Of a stretch of DNA of 64,000 nt, positions 11,916-23,854 are shown one piece after another; position 1 is the stretch's first letter, and every line of letters starts with the position of its first letter. Origin of the DNA: Sorghum bicolor (taxonomy: Eukaryota > Streptophyta > Magnoliopsida > Poales > Poaceae). The DNA is taken from NCBI RefSeq assembly GCF_000003195.3, contig NC_012878.2, forward strand, positions 41,254,987 to 41,318,986. Reading direction: 5' to 3'. The notes beneath the pieces were generated by a model, which did no database searches, was not told the DNA's origin, and saw only the letters and a program-made list of their open reading frames with translations. Both the position numbers and the translations under genes were made by a program.

Positions 11916-14317
11916 TTAGCATAATCTCCCAGAAAACGACTCTCTCACAACTTACGTAACTTTTCACTACTGTGCTTTTTTGTTACTAGGTAGCAGGTAG
12001 CGTGTTCGTAGACAACTAAATTTATCTACTATAAACACCACGCGGATCACATGATAAGATAATAATACTGTCAAATTAAATACTAATATTAAAGTGACAT
12101 TTAATATAAAAAGCAATGTTCATAGATTAACATTATAATTAAAGTCTGACATATGTTGTACCATTAAAAAAACAATATTAAGAGTGTGGTTCATAATGAC
12201 AATCTATATGACCTATATAGATTGTACATACTAAAAGTCATTAATGGTTAATTATATACTCTCATATCAAGCTACATCATCGAAATGTCAGTCATTACAT
12301 AGTTATACTAATTTCTTTTATCTGGCCATCCACTAATCATACATGGTATATCATTTCTTCACCTGCTTGACAGAGTAAGGTCCTTCACATCCATGCTTTC
12401 TGCTTCTTTGTGTGCCAACCAATGTTGCTTAGGATGTATTCCTGTGATATAGCATATCCATCCATTCTTGCTTTTACAACCACTCTTTGGTAAGGTAGCC
12501 ATGAGGTGCATATATGCAGATATCAGCATTGCACATATATGTGGGAAAGCAATATAAATATATCTACAGGGATTGATAGTACAGGATGCTCACTTTAGCT
12601 AGCATGTAAGATAAATAAGCCGTTAGCATCATAATAGAAACTTTATAGTACCAAATACCAAACCGTAAAAGAAAATTATCTCATCTTAGGTGCAAACCAA
12701 GTCTGTCACTAAGAATATTACCCCAAGTGTTGCATAAAGTGAGAAATAAAGAACTACATATGAATAAAGAAAATGCTTTTACTTTGGGTGATGAAGCCAG
12801 CAAGATATGGTTTGTACTATGATCAAGTGCACCAATACTATGGCTTGATATTAGTGCTAGAGCACCTATGATGAAACGATCAATATAACGCGTTATAGTA
12901 GTGACAAGTTTCGTAAGGACCGAAGATTAAACACTTTTTTTGTGATGATGGATGAATCAACCAATGCACAACCACAGTAGTAGGTACATGACCAGAAATA
13001 TTAACAAATCAAACATATGGAGTGGCAAACCACTCGTCGAAACCAAATCAAATATGGACAAGTGAAAAGCAGTGCAGGCTGGGTGGCTGTAGGGAAAATA
13101 AAGAATCATAGAAAAGACCACATATGGTTAGTTTCGGCCTCATGCTATTGGCAATTTATTTTTCTCTCGTTTCCTACTCGAAACATAAAATTAGTGTGAC
13201 TAATAAACAAATCAGATTATATATACTATTAGTAAAGAGATGTATGCATACATCATTCGAATGTCTTAGTGCTTTCAAATGATCTACAGTATGTCAAAAT
13301 CCATACATCCAAATAGACCATATATACATATAAGGAGTGCCTTTTTTGGAACTCAAATGATGGGACATGAGAAGAAAAACACGTATTCAAATGTCTCAGT
13401 TCTAGCAGTTCAAGTAAAGTAGATTGTATATTAAGCACCTCTGAAAGCTATCAGGCAACAAGTGAAAATACCAAACCTTTTCCCTTCTATCTTAAAGATC
13501 TATCAGGCAACAGAAAAAAATTCAACAAATCTATTTGCAAGAGTGTGGACAAGCCTCTCAGATGCAAGTTTATTTTACCATTATGCGAGGAATGACTTGA
13601 AGAAAATAAATAAATAAACAACAGGTATAGGAGGGCAATTAATTAAGAAAACTCATGGTTGTAGTTTCTGTTTTCACTATTCAGTATTTAGCAGTAGCCT
13701 ATGTGCTTGTATTAATTGTATTCGGCAATTGTTGATTTTGCGCTAATATAGAGAATAGTAGACTACATGTCATTGCTAGATGGTTGCACTCCTGAAAAAG
13801 TATGTAGGAGGCCAGAAAAATAAAACAGAAAAGAGAATTTTGAAGGGGTTTCTATGTATTTTGTCGGAGTATACAAAAACTAATTGAACTTCATTGTAGC
13901 GGTTGTGTGGGCAGGGTTCCCATTCAAACTAACCTTGTTACTGTGCTTGGCGAGGTGTTAAAGGTTTCCTACACCTTCTAGGTGACTATGCGTCTATGCC
14001 AGAGTAGATAGGAGATGATGACACAAATGTCTCCCTTTTTCTTGTCTTTTCTATAGTATAAAAATAATTAAACTATAGACACCGACATGCTAGCAAAGAG
14101 AAAAAAATATTTGGGGACATGTGTTGGTAAAAACATGAGCAAAAAATTGGACATAGTTAAGATTTCTTTAAATTATTGCCTTCAAAATGACAGAATACGG
14201 AGTCAGTATTGACAAGAAAACATCAAAGAAAAAAGAAACATGCTCTGAGATACTAAATGGAGATCCCAAGATTTAGTTGTAATAAAATCAGAATTTGAGT
14301 GTTATTGTACTATATAA
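11916..14317. other. Intergenic DNA without recognisable features
   Basis: AT-rich sequence with no long reading frame, no recognised protein similarity and no clear terminal repeats. It may contain old repeat remnants that I cannot identify by eye. Confidence 0.4.
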
Positions 14318-14522
14318 GGGCACCCCCAATGCAAGACTCTATTACAGAGTCCAAGATAATTAATTACATATTATTTATAGTATTTTGCTGATGTGGCAGC
14401 ATATTTATTGAAGAAAGAGGTAGAAAAAATAAGACTCCAAGTCTTATTTAGACTCCAAGTCCACATTGTTCGAGGTAATAAATAATTTTAGACTCCATGA
14501 TAGAGTCTGCATTGTGAGTGCC
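14318..14522. mobile_element. Tourist-like MITE, TAA target site
   Basis: The left end, GGGCACCCCCAATGCAAGAC, and the reverse complement of the right end, GGCACTCACAATGCAGACTC, match imperfectly and are flanked by TAA on both sides. The repeated GACTCCA/AGAGTC motif inside makes the element foldable. Confidence 0.75.
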
Positions 14523-14746
14523 TAAAGCATCACAAAATATAATAAAATTGTATTCAAACTCGTATGCTATACTGAGACCAAAATCACAAAGTAGTCCTAT
14601 TTTAATGTACTAGGGCTAAACAAAAGTTCAAACTCGTTGAGCTGGTCCGGTGGCTCATTTTAAAATTGCTCCAATTGAACTCGTTTCTTTTTTAAATAAA
14701 ACTAACATAATTTTGATTGACTTTTGTCTTCGTTTTGTTAGGCTCA

Positions 14747-14986
14747 GGCCTTGTTTAGTTCACGAAAAAAATTTACAAAATTTTTCAGATTTCTGGTCAC
14801 ATCGAATCTTGCGGCACATGCATATATCATTAAATATAGATAAAAAATAACTAATTATATAGTTTGCCTATAATTTACGAAACGAATTTTTTGAGCCTAC
14901 TTAGTCTATGATTGGAAAATATTTATCAAATACAAACAAAAGTATTATCATGTCATTTGCCAGAAAATTTAGAACTAAACAAGGCC
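14747..14986. mobile_element. MITE of the GGCCTTGTTTAGTT family
   Basis: The terminal inverted repeat GGCCTTGTTTAGTT is perfect at both ends, flanked by TCA on both sides. Body sequence is shared with the copy at 4155-4396. Confidence 0.85.
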
Positions 14987-15116
14987 TCAACCTGTCGTTC
15001 CTGTTTAGAACAAATGAATGCAAACACAGAGAACTAGAAAAAAAACATAGGAATAGAATGAGTGTGTAGTATTAAACTAGAGGAAAGGAAAAATACATAA
15101 AATAAAGGGAAGAGGT

Positions 15117-15541
15117 GTTTGGAATCCAGGAATTTAGAACACAAGAAATACAAAATACATGTTTCTAGGACGGGAAAAAAGATCCGGCCAACCGCTTCAT
15201 CCACTCGTTCTCTCCCCGTGCACTTCTCTCCTAATCTAATCCTCATCCAGAACCACCACGGTTGAGAGCAGGCGAGCAGCTGGCTTCGGGCGGTGGAGGT
15301 GAGGGCTGACAGCGAGGCGTGTCTAGAGCTCTAGGTGCCACGGGCAAGATGGGGTGGCGCTTGCACCGATCGCAGGCAGCGCAGCACGGCCTCCAACGAG
15401 CAGCTCGGTCGAGCGCGCGAGTGCCTCAGGCTTCCATGAAAACTTTGGCTCCGACTGGATGTAAAATTTCCTATGTTCTCTTGAGCAAAGGAATCCTTTC
15501 CAAAGGAAAGGATTAACTCCAATCCTTCAATCCAAACAGCA
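15117..15541. other. Possible transposon carrying a GC-rich captured fragment
   Basis: The left edge GTGTTTGGAATCCAGGAATTT and the reverse complement of the right edge, CTGTTTGGATTGAAGGATT, look like degraded inverted repeats. Between them lies an unusually GC-rich block at 15180-15460, unlike its AT-rich surroundings and resembling a cereal first exon. No target duplication was found, and no protein was recognised. Confidence 0.3.
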
Positions 15542-16428
15542 TATGACGTCAGCAAAACATAGGTTTGCCAATCCTTTAAAATTCAAAAATACTCCATTTC
15601 AAAATTGCTTAATTTGAAGTTGGATCTCAAAAAATTCACAAGATTACGATAAATAAGATTATGCCAATTTTGAAAAAAAAAGCCTCAAAGAAAAGTTCAA
15701 TTGGCTTGATATGCTAATTTTAGCCATCTAGCAATTAGCCCTTTATCCAACCATGCCCAAAATCTGATGCGACAGAACAAAAATCAACTAGGCTCGCCAT
15801 AAAAAGGGCCCAGATCGTTTATACGTATGCTGAAGTTTGTCGTCCATTCTGGCCTTAACGAATTTTTGTAAAAGAATAGGTTCATTGTATTGTCCGGTAC
15901 AGAGATCATAAACGAAGTAGCTATTCTATAAATATGTCCATGCATCAAACCAAGTTACATTCAGCTATTGCTTCTTCATTACTCGTTCCAAAGTCAGCCA
16001 CAAGCCACACCACAACCAGGAAAAGAGAGATGTACCATATAATCTCGGTACAACTTTACAAGTGCAGTTCCAGAAGAACTTAGCGTATGGACATATTTAT
16101 ATAATAGAACTGTACATTACAAGTTTCCATCTTGCCGATCCCCTACAGGCCGCAGTAACCCACAGCTTTCAACAGCAACTGCATATGGTAACAGTAACAC
16201 AGAAAACTTACATGTACCATATGGACTCTTCAGCAGGACTACAATAGTCCTGCTTACAACAAACAGCCAGTCGAGAGCTCTATTTCGGTCAAAAATATAC
16301 AAGGAACCATACTATGTACCAACCGGTTCACCGGAAATGAGGCTTTCATCAGGGACAAGCATTTGAACCACCCACATTTTGTACCTGCCATGAGTGGATG
16401 GATATATGACAAAGGGTTCATCAGAACT
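15542..16428 (-). other. Intergenic DNA and probable 3' UTR of the PPR-like gene
   Basis: No coding sequence is seen. The part next to 16428 follows the PPR-like stop codon on the minus strand and probably contains its 3' UTR. Confidence 0.4.
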
Positions 16429-19400
16429 CTAAAGCATGTGCGCCATCCACAATTTAAATTTGCGGACATAGAGATACACAATACAAGGTCCAATCAGATC
16501 TGTCTCAGATAGTCGCTTGCAGAGCTTCAAGTACGATTCTAGGCTGCCAGATTCCTGTATGTTCCTCCGCAGTGCAGTCAGTACAGCAGCTCTATCCAGG
16601 TAATCAGGAAACAAGCCCATGTCCAGCATCTGTATGAGTGTTTCTGAGGCATCTAGAATGAAGCCACCTTTGACATAGCCTCGCAGTAGCCATGACATAG
16701 ATTTCTTCCTTCTTCCGGCACTGGTTGACTCAACTCCTGCAAGCAAGCGGCGGACAGCAGCAGCTTCCCCCTGAGAAGCACAAATGGCCAATACAACATC
16801 ATAGAGCTGTGTATCAGGTTCTCTGCCAAGAAGCTTCATTTCCCAAAGTTGGTGCTCAGCTTCCAAGCCACAACCAGCACAAGTATACAATGACAGGAGC
16901 CTCTCATGCACAAGTCCTAGAACTTCGCTGCTGCCCTCTTGTACTGCCCAGTTCGATAAAAGAACACCATCACTTAACAAATCCGATTGATACTTTTCGA
17001 TACTATGCATGCTCTCAGCATCTAGTTTAGAAATGGAGCCATCCTTCACTGATGAATTTAATCTTCGCAAAGCCTTTGAGAATTCTTTTTGCTCTTTAAC
17101 CAAGGCAGTCAACCCAATGAGATAACTATACACCTCAGGTTTGAGCCCGGTCTCCTTAAATTCAATGACCAACTTGACAGCATTCCGATAGTCTCCATCC
17201 ATCTGTCAGAAAAAAAGTAACACAAAAAATAGAACTTGAATTTAATAAACGTGTCATATGATAGCATTGGATGGCTTTTATAAGCAGATAGATTATATTG
17301 AATTCTTGATTTAACAGGTGTTTAGATACAACAGATGGCAGATTATGCATCATCCTTTATTATAACATTAAGAAGCATCATCGTCCTGAAGTTTGATTGG
17401 TATAATCTGGATATAATGAATCCATATCATGGTTGCCGGTTGGTATACTATGAATTACCTAGATAGAACATTTTGATTCTCGTATAACTAATGACATCTG
17501 TTTATGTTATCCAATGTCCAGACTCTCATTGCAGTTCATACTCTAATATCAAAATGAATCATTGGAATACCCTTCTAGCTGTAAGTTGAGTAAAGCCAAG
17601 GACTGCTAATCACATAGAAAAGTCTGTTGGAAAGAGCAGAACAGACATAGACTTCCTTTCGGGACAAGGGGACATGTTACTGCTGCACTTCTCATGGGTA
17701 ACTACCATTGATTTCTTTCAGGTTTATTGGCGCCTTGTACAGAAAGAGGATATGCACTATAAGTGTTGGAGCTTGATCCGCTGCGTAGGAGATAGGAATG
17801 GGAGGTGGCTAGCCGAGGCTTGAATGCCCGGCGACGAACTGGTGGCACCATGCTCGGCGCCTTGGCTAAGGCTCGAACGCGTGAGGGAGCAACACGCCAA
17901 AGAGCGAGAGAGAGAGAGACACAATCTCTGGCTAATCTCTATTAATCAAATAGTGTTCCATACTTATGAGCAAATCCTAACAAACCTCTCCTGACTTCCA
18001 GGGAGTAACACCCAAATGAAACAAACTTCTAAGTGTTCGGATGCTGATAACAGACTACGACACCGCAGAGGTGGTGACCGCGCGCTGGCGCGCTGCGCTC
18101 CGCGGTCCACCGCTCAGCCACTGGCTCTGCTCAAGGTTCGGCTAGGCGGCGATTAGGCGCGATTAGGCGCTAGGCGAAGCCCGTCGCCTCGACTATGGCC
18201 ATAGTCGCGCTTCCAGGCGCTGGGCGGCGCTAGGCGGCGCGGAGGCGCGCTGGGCGGCGCGGAGTCGGCGCGTAGGCGGGCGCGAGCGCGAGCGCGGCCA
18301 AATCGGAGAGGCGAGCGCGAGCACGAGCGCGAGCGCGCCAAATCGGAGAGCGCGCCAAATCGGCGAGCGCGGCCAAATCCCGCGCGGCCACGAAACGGAG
18401 GCGCGGGAGAATAGAAGGGAGCGCGGCGACCTCCCTGCTCCTCCAATCTCTTCCCCTGCTCCTCCATTTTGTTCCCCTGCTCTGCTGCTCATCCCCGAGG
18501 CGCCCCCCGCTGGTCCTGCTCCTCCTCCCGCCGGTCCTGCTCCTCCCCTGCTCCTCCAAGTTCGTCCCCTGCTCTTCCCCGACGTGCCGCCGCTGCCCTG
18601 CTCGTCCTCGACTGGAAGTCTGGAACACCTCCCCGCCGGCCACCCCAAGTCCCCAAGGTGAGCTCCCTTCCCTCCCAGCTCCTCCCCTGCTCATCTCCCC
18701 TCTTCGCTCTTTGCTGTTTGTTCAGTAGCATGCACATTAGCTGCTGCTCTTCTCAGCTGTTTCATTTGTTATTGTTAGTGTGTAATAGACTAATAGGGTG
18801 TGCTATGTGCATGCTGCTGCAATTGGTAGGATGTCGACAGAACATCCTGAACCAGCAGTGGCAAATAATCTCCTCAAAAGGAACTCAGATGATGTTGGAT
18901 GGGAATATGGTGTTCTTGTTGATGCTAGCAACAAGGGCAAGGTGAAGTGCAAGCTCTGTGACAAGGAGATGAGAGGAGGGATTTATAGGCTGAAGGAGCA
19001 TTTGGCTCATGAAGGAAAGAATGTGAAGAAATGCCCAGCAAGAACACCATAGGCTATGGAGGCTAAAGAGAAGTGCAAGAAGGCACTAGCTGATGCAAAA
19101 AGAAAGAGGGAGGAGAAGACTGTTCGTGAGCTAGAAATTAGAGAGGAAGTTCATGTCTCTAGGGTTGGAACAGATTCTGATGAAGTCACCTGTGTTGGAA
19201 GTTCAGAGCCCCACAAATTAGGACCCATCGACAAATGGACACGTGTTATTGATCCTAAAGCAAAAGCAGCTGATTCTTTCAAGCAACAACAGCTGAACAA
19301 GGATCTTTGGAATGAAAGAACCAATGAGGTGCACAAGTACATTGCAAAATGGGCCTATACACATGGTAAATTGCTAGTATACTATGCTGTTTTTACATTT

Positions 19401-22400
19401 CAAAGTTCATTAGATGTTTTTTCCTGTACAGAACACTAATTATGCTTCTTTTCAATGTTGTGTTGGCAGCTATTGCTTTCAATGCACTTGATAATGATGA
19501 GTTCAAGCAAATGTGTGAAGCAATTGGACAGTTTGGTCCAGGTTATGTACCTCCAACTCAGAATGCACTGCGAGGGAAGTTGCTGGAAGACGAATATGAA
19601 AGAACAAAGAGTTTGCTGCAGGAGCGTGAAGCCGAGAAGATGAAAAATGGTTGCTCTATTATGACTGATGCTTGGTCAGATAGGAAGAGGAGAAGCATAA
19701 TGAATGTGTGCACCAATTGTGCTGAGGGAACCTCCTTCATCAGCTCTAAGGAGATGTCAGATGTCTCACATACCAGTGAGCTCATCTTTGAACTTGTGGA
19801 CAAAGCAATTGAAGAGATTGGTCCAAACAATGTGGTGCAAGTAGTGACTGACAATGCCTCTAACAACATGGGAGCAAAGAGGCTATTGGAAGAGAAGAGA
19901 CCACACATATTTTGGACATCTTGTGCAGCTCACACAATCAACCTTATGCTGCAAGGAATTGGCAACATGCCTCGGTTCAAGAAAGTGGTTGACCAAGCAA
20001 AGTCATTTACCATATTTGCCTATAGCCACACAAGGACATTGGAGTGCTTGAGATGCTTCACAGAGGGGAAAGAGGTAGTGAGGCCAGGAGTGACTAGGTT
20101 TGCTTCAAACTTTCTCACTTTGGCTAGCATGCAAGAGAAGAAGGACCAGTTAAGGAAGATGGTGGTTCATAGTAAGTGGGACACATTGAAGGATGTGAAA
20201 TCAAAGAAAGGAAAAGAGGCAACAACAACTATATTGAGTCCAAGCTTTTGGAGGGATGTGAAGCTAACATTGGCTGTTTTTGAGCCATTGGTCAAAGTCC
20301 TCCGTTTGGTTGATGGTGATGTGAGACCATCCATGGGTTTCGTTTATGGAGAACTACTAAAGGCAAAGAAACAAATCAAAGATGCCTTTGGAACTGTTGA
20401 GGCTCGGTTCAAGGATGTAATTGCTGTTGTTGACAAGAAGATGAATGGAAGACTTGATTCCCCATTGCATTTGACAGCCTATTTGTTGAATCCTCACTAT
20501 AGCTATAGTGACCCATCAATATTTGATCAGCCCAAAATATCAGAAGGGTTCATAGCTTGTGTTGAGAAATTTTATTACCATGATGAGGACATGCAGCATC
20601 AGGCTGCCAACATTGAACTAAAGAAGTTTCAGAACAGAGAAGGACCCTTTAGCAAAAAGCTTGCTAGGACTTTTGAAAATTTTGATTACAACCCAGGTAG
20701 AGGTACTTCCTGATTCCTAAACAACATGGCCGAAGGTTGTTTGCTGCTGTTTTCTGAACTAATAGAGGTGTTCTTTTTTTTATTTCAGCATCATGGTGGA
20801 GATTGTATGGATATGAAACACCAGCTTTACAGAAGATGGCTACAAGGATCCTATCTTTGACATCAAGCTCTTCTGGTTGTGAAAGAAATTGGAGTGGGTT
20901 TGAAGCGGTTAGTACCTAATATTTCATTTTCAGCAGCATTACAATTAAATTGTAGAAGTAGAACTAAGAATCCTCTTTTTCAATTGTAGACACACACTAA
21001 GAAGAGGAATAGGCTTACTACAGCCCGCCTCAACAAGCTGGTGTATATCCAATTCAACTCCAAGCTGCTTAGTAAGAGAGAAAAGATCAAGTCAAAGAAA
21101 ATCATTGATGTTCTTTTATCTAGTGATACATGTGAAGCTCAAGGTTTTCTCCAAGAAGGTGGGGATGATTGTGCATTGGTTGAATTTAGAGATGGGGAGG
21201 AAGATGAGATGGAAGGTACAGGGATACCTTGGTCTGTCATTGGAGAGGCAGTGGGAGCAGATGAACAGCTTGAGAGGCGTAGAAGTGCAAGAGTGAGGGA
21301 GCTCTATGAAGGAGAAGAATTTGAGTCTGAAGAAGAAGAGTATGAAGATGAGAATAGGGACTACAGTGAAGAAGAAATATGATATGGACTGCAGCTGTGT
21401 CACCTTGTTTATGTGTCTGTGTGCCTTCTTTTATTATTTGTGACTTTGTGAGACCTGAACTAAGAACTATGTGTTTGTGCTGTGCTTTATTTATAAATTG
21501 TGTTGTGCACTTCTATTATTGTCCTATCCACTTGTATTGTAATCACCAGCTGGAGGTATGGTGTGCTCATGGATGGGAGGCTGCTGAAATCATCCAGATA
21601 AGTCACAATTTAGTGTCCTATCTAGCTGTCTATTGAGTATTAAGTTATTGACTAATACTAGCTGTAAAAATGTGTTGCAGTTGCAGCCATGCAGGAGCTA
21701 GGAACAGGCAGGAGTAGGACTCAGGTATGTCTACTGGCACAAATACTGTGAGTCTGTGACTCATATATAGTAGTTATATACATATATATATAGTCAATAG
21801 TCATATATATAATATATATATAATTTATGGCTATATTGCCAAAACGCCTAGGAAAACGCCTAGGAGCGCCTAGAACCGAGTACTCCCGACTAGGAGCTAG
21901 GCAATGGGTCAGCGCCCCGATTACGCCTAGCGCCTAGCTGAACCTTGGCTCTGCTACGGCGTTGATACACCTTGCCCACCATAACAATAAGTAACATATA
22001 CTAACAGAGGTTTCTGCTCTTCCTATTCATATTTAGACATATACTTTGTATCCATTAACAGGAATGCTACAATGCCTGTTAAACTTTAACACCCACAACC
22101 AAACATCCCCTAAATTCCATGGGACAAAGTAAACAATTGCTAAATGATTGAGGCATGGGAGCATAATTGAAATTTGGTATTAAGCATGCGCTAGATAATT
22201 AATTATCTGTTTATACGTCATTGGATGATACACATATTGATTTATTTCTAAGACAGCTGATAGAGATATAGAAAGTTACACGTAAATAAACATGTGGAAC
22301 ATGCTGACTACATTATAGCAGCACCCATGTGCTGGCAACTACCACGAAAGACTCAATTAGGAACACATGATATCTTAACAAGATTTAATAGGATTCAACC

Positions 22401-23781
22401 ACAATATGAGTAGTCTGCTGCAAACAAAGATCACTGTAAACTTTGAAGTGCCACATACACATGCATTATTATTTTATTAATTTATAATGGGTGAAAGGTC
22501 TTATACCAACAACTCAATACAGCTGGTCTGCCAACAACTTATCCAAAGGTACCATCACATACAGGACAAGAGAAGAGCTTAGAAATCAGAGCTACAGGGC
22601 AACAAGCAGAAATCAAGTTGAACATTAGTACATCGGAAACATATATTGGTATTGGTATCAGCAGCACATAATTTTAGAATACAATGACCCAATTGTAGTC
22701 ATTTTGCAGTTGCAACTTGCAAGCAGTAAACCAGGACCAGTAATAATCGCTCAAAAAGTTGAAGGTTGAGACACAACAAGCGAAAATTAAATTAAAACGG
22801 ATAAGAACAGGAATTGTGAGACGATACCATCATCTTCCAGGCGAGGTAGCCAACGGGCCCTCCCCGCTCGCCGTCGCCATTGGCAGAGCTGTGCTCCCCT
22901 CCTGCGGCGGCTCCGAGTCCCCCTCTCCTGAGCACGTCCCTGACGAACTCGACAGCGAGCTCCCTCTCCCCGCGGTCCCAGTAGAGCGCGACGGCCTTCT
23001 CCACGAGGCTGAACCCGGGGCGCAGCCCGACGCAGTCCATCTCCCCGAGCAGCGCGGCAACGTCAGCGACGTCCCCGCCTGCCCCCACGAGGCGCTCGAT
23101 CCAGCCGCAGGCGATGGCGGCCATGAGCTCCATGGTCTCCCCGTCGACGCGGTTGGCGCGGCGGAGCCAGTCGAAGACCTCGAGCGCGCAGTAGGCGTCG
23201 CGCCCCTCCTGCGCGAAGTAGACGAGCACCAGCTGCAGCTCCCGCGGGGACAGCGCCGCGAGCGGGGCCTCGTCGGCCGCGACGGAGGCCGGCTCGCGCT
23301 CCAGGTGCTCGATGGCGGCGGCGAGGAGGCCCTCGGGCGCGGGCACGGTGGCGGCGGCGGAGAGGGACGGCGCCGCGGCATGGTCGAGGCGCAGGGAGCG
23401 CGGGGGCGGCGGGGGCCGGGGGGAGACAGACGACGCGGGGAGTCGCCGCGAGGAGGAGCGGGTGGATTGGGGAAAGGTGCCGACGGCCGCCGCAGCCGCC
23501 GTGGCGGTGGTGGTGGCGTGGGAAGAGAGCCGCCCATGGGTAGGGATGGGGAGGGCCGGAGGGGCTAGGGTTGGGAGGCGGGCATGGGAGTGAGGCGCGG
23601 AGGATTTGGAGGCCTGGTGGGTGTTGATGTGTGGGGAGGAGAAAGGGCGACGTGGCCCAAGCCAAGGAAGGGATGGCGGAACGGCGACGGCGACTGGGGC
23701 TGGGGGAGAGGAAGGGAAGAGTGTTCGGGGGGGGGAGGGGGCGGGGGCGTGGATCACGGACCGCCGAGCGGTTTGTGGCAT
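16429..23781 (-). CDS. PPR-like protein of the At2g30100 type, organelle-targeted
   Basis: Two coding exons, 23781-22828 and 17202-16429, join in phase at a GT donor (22827-22826) and an AG acceptor, giving 575 aa. Exon 1 is very GC-rich and encodes a long N-terminus rich in Pro, Ser, Ala and Arg and poor in acidic residues, which looks like a plastid or mitochondrial transit peptide. The conserved region then runs across the splice site, including ALEVFDWLRRANRVDGETME, MDCVGLRPGF and GPVGYLAWKMM. Exon 2 contains helical repeat-like segments such as TGLKPEVYSYLIGLTALVK, CAGCGLEAEHQLWEMKLLG and ICASQGEAAAVRRLL. This resembles the Arabidopsis At2g30100 family as I remember it; PPR proteins bind organellar RNA. 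The role of this member is not known to me. The 5.6 kb intron holds a solo LTR with a hAT element inside. The start is the only Met before the conserved region. Confidence 0.8.
18132..21947 (+). mobile_element. hAT transposon with 8-bp target duplication
   Basis: The ends CAAGGTTCGGCTAGGCG and CGCCTAGCTGAACCTTG are inverted repeats, flanked by a perfect 8-bp duplication GCTCTGCT (18124-18131 and 21948-21955), the hAT signature. Both subterminal regions are dense in TAGGCG / CGCCTA motifs, likely transposase-binding sites. At 18260-18400 there is a GC-rich stretch with repeated CCAAATCGG(A/C)GAGCGCG. The element carries a near-complete transposase gene and is 3816 bp long. Confidence 0.92.
18831..21382 (+). 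pseudogene. hAT transposase gene with one in-frame stop
   Basis: Exons 18831-19365, 19470-20696, 20789-20907 and 20990-21382 splice in phase at GT-AG sites. The protein has a BED-type zinc finger early (CKLCDKEMRGGIYRLKEHL, then a downstream Cys), a DUF659-like core (CSIMTDAWSDRKRRS, VVTDNASNNMGAKR, WTSCAAHTINLML) and the hAT C-terminal dimerisation region (SGCERNWSGFEATHTKKRNR). An acidic tail follows. The only break seen is a TAG at 19050-19052 just after the BED finger, in the same frame on both sides. A Met at 19056 could start a BED-less product. Whether the stop is fixed or allelic cannot be told here. A leader intron probably precedes 18831 (acceptor GGTAG). Confidence 0.85.
21992..22827 (-). 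other. 5' part of the PPR-like gene's intron
   Basis: AT-rich intronic sequence between the solo LTR and the exon 1 donor. No further element with clear ends was found. Confidence 0.5.
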
Positions 23782-23854
23782 TGCCCGTTCTTGCTGTGAC
23801 GGAGATTTGCAGACTGATCACGTATGTGACGACGCCACGAGACCACGACCGTTA

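Larger units (their letters stand above)
17764..21986. mobile_element. Solo LTR, split by a hAT insertion
   Basis: The element begins TGTTGGAGCTTGATCC and ends CACCATAACA, with TGTT/AACA ends, and is flanked by ATAAG at 17759-17763 and 21987-21991. Removing the hAT element and one copy of its 8-bp target duplication leaves about 399 bp, a normal LTR size, with no internal retroelement sequence. A solo LTR forms by recombination between the two LTRs of a full element. The family is not identified. It lies in the intron of the PPR-like gene. Confidence 0.8.

Noticed and set aside
18153..18694. Several overlapping frames rich in Arg, Ala and Gly
   Set aside because: They come from the GC-rich subterminal and leader region of the hAT element and show no conserved protein.
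22759..23568. Long plus-strand frame of 269 codons
   Set aside because: It is the antisense of the GC-rich first exon of the PPR-like gene, rich in Gly, Arg and Glu from codon bias.
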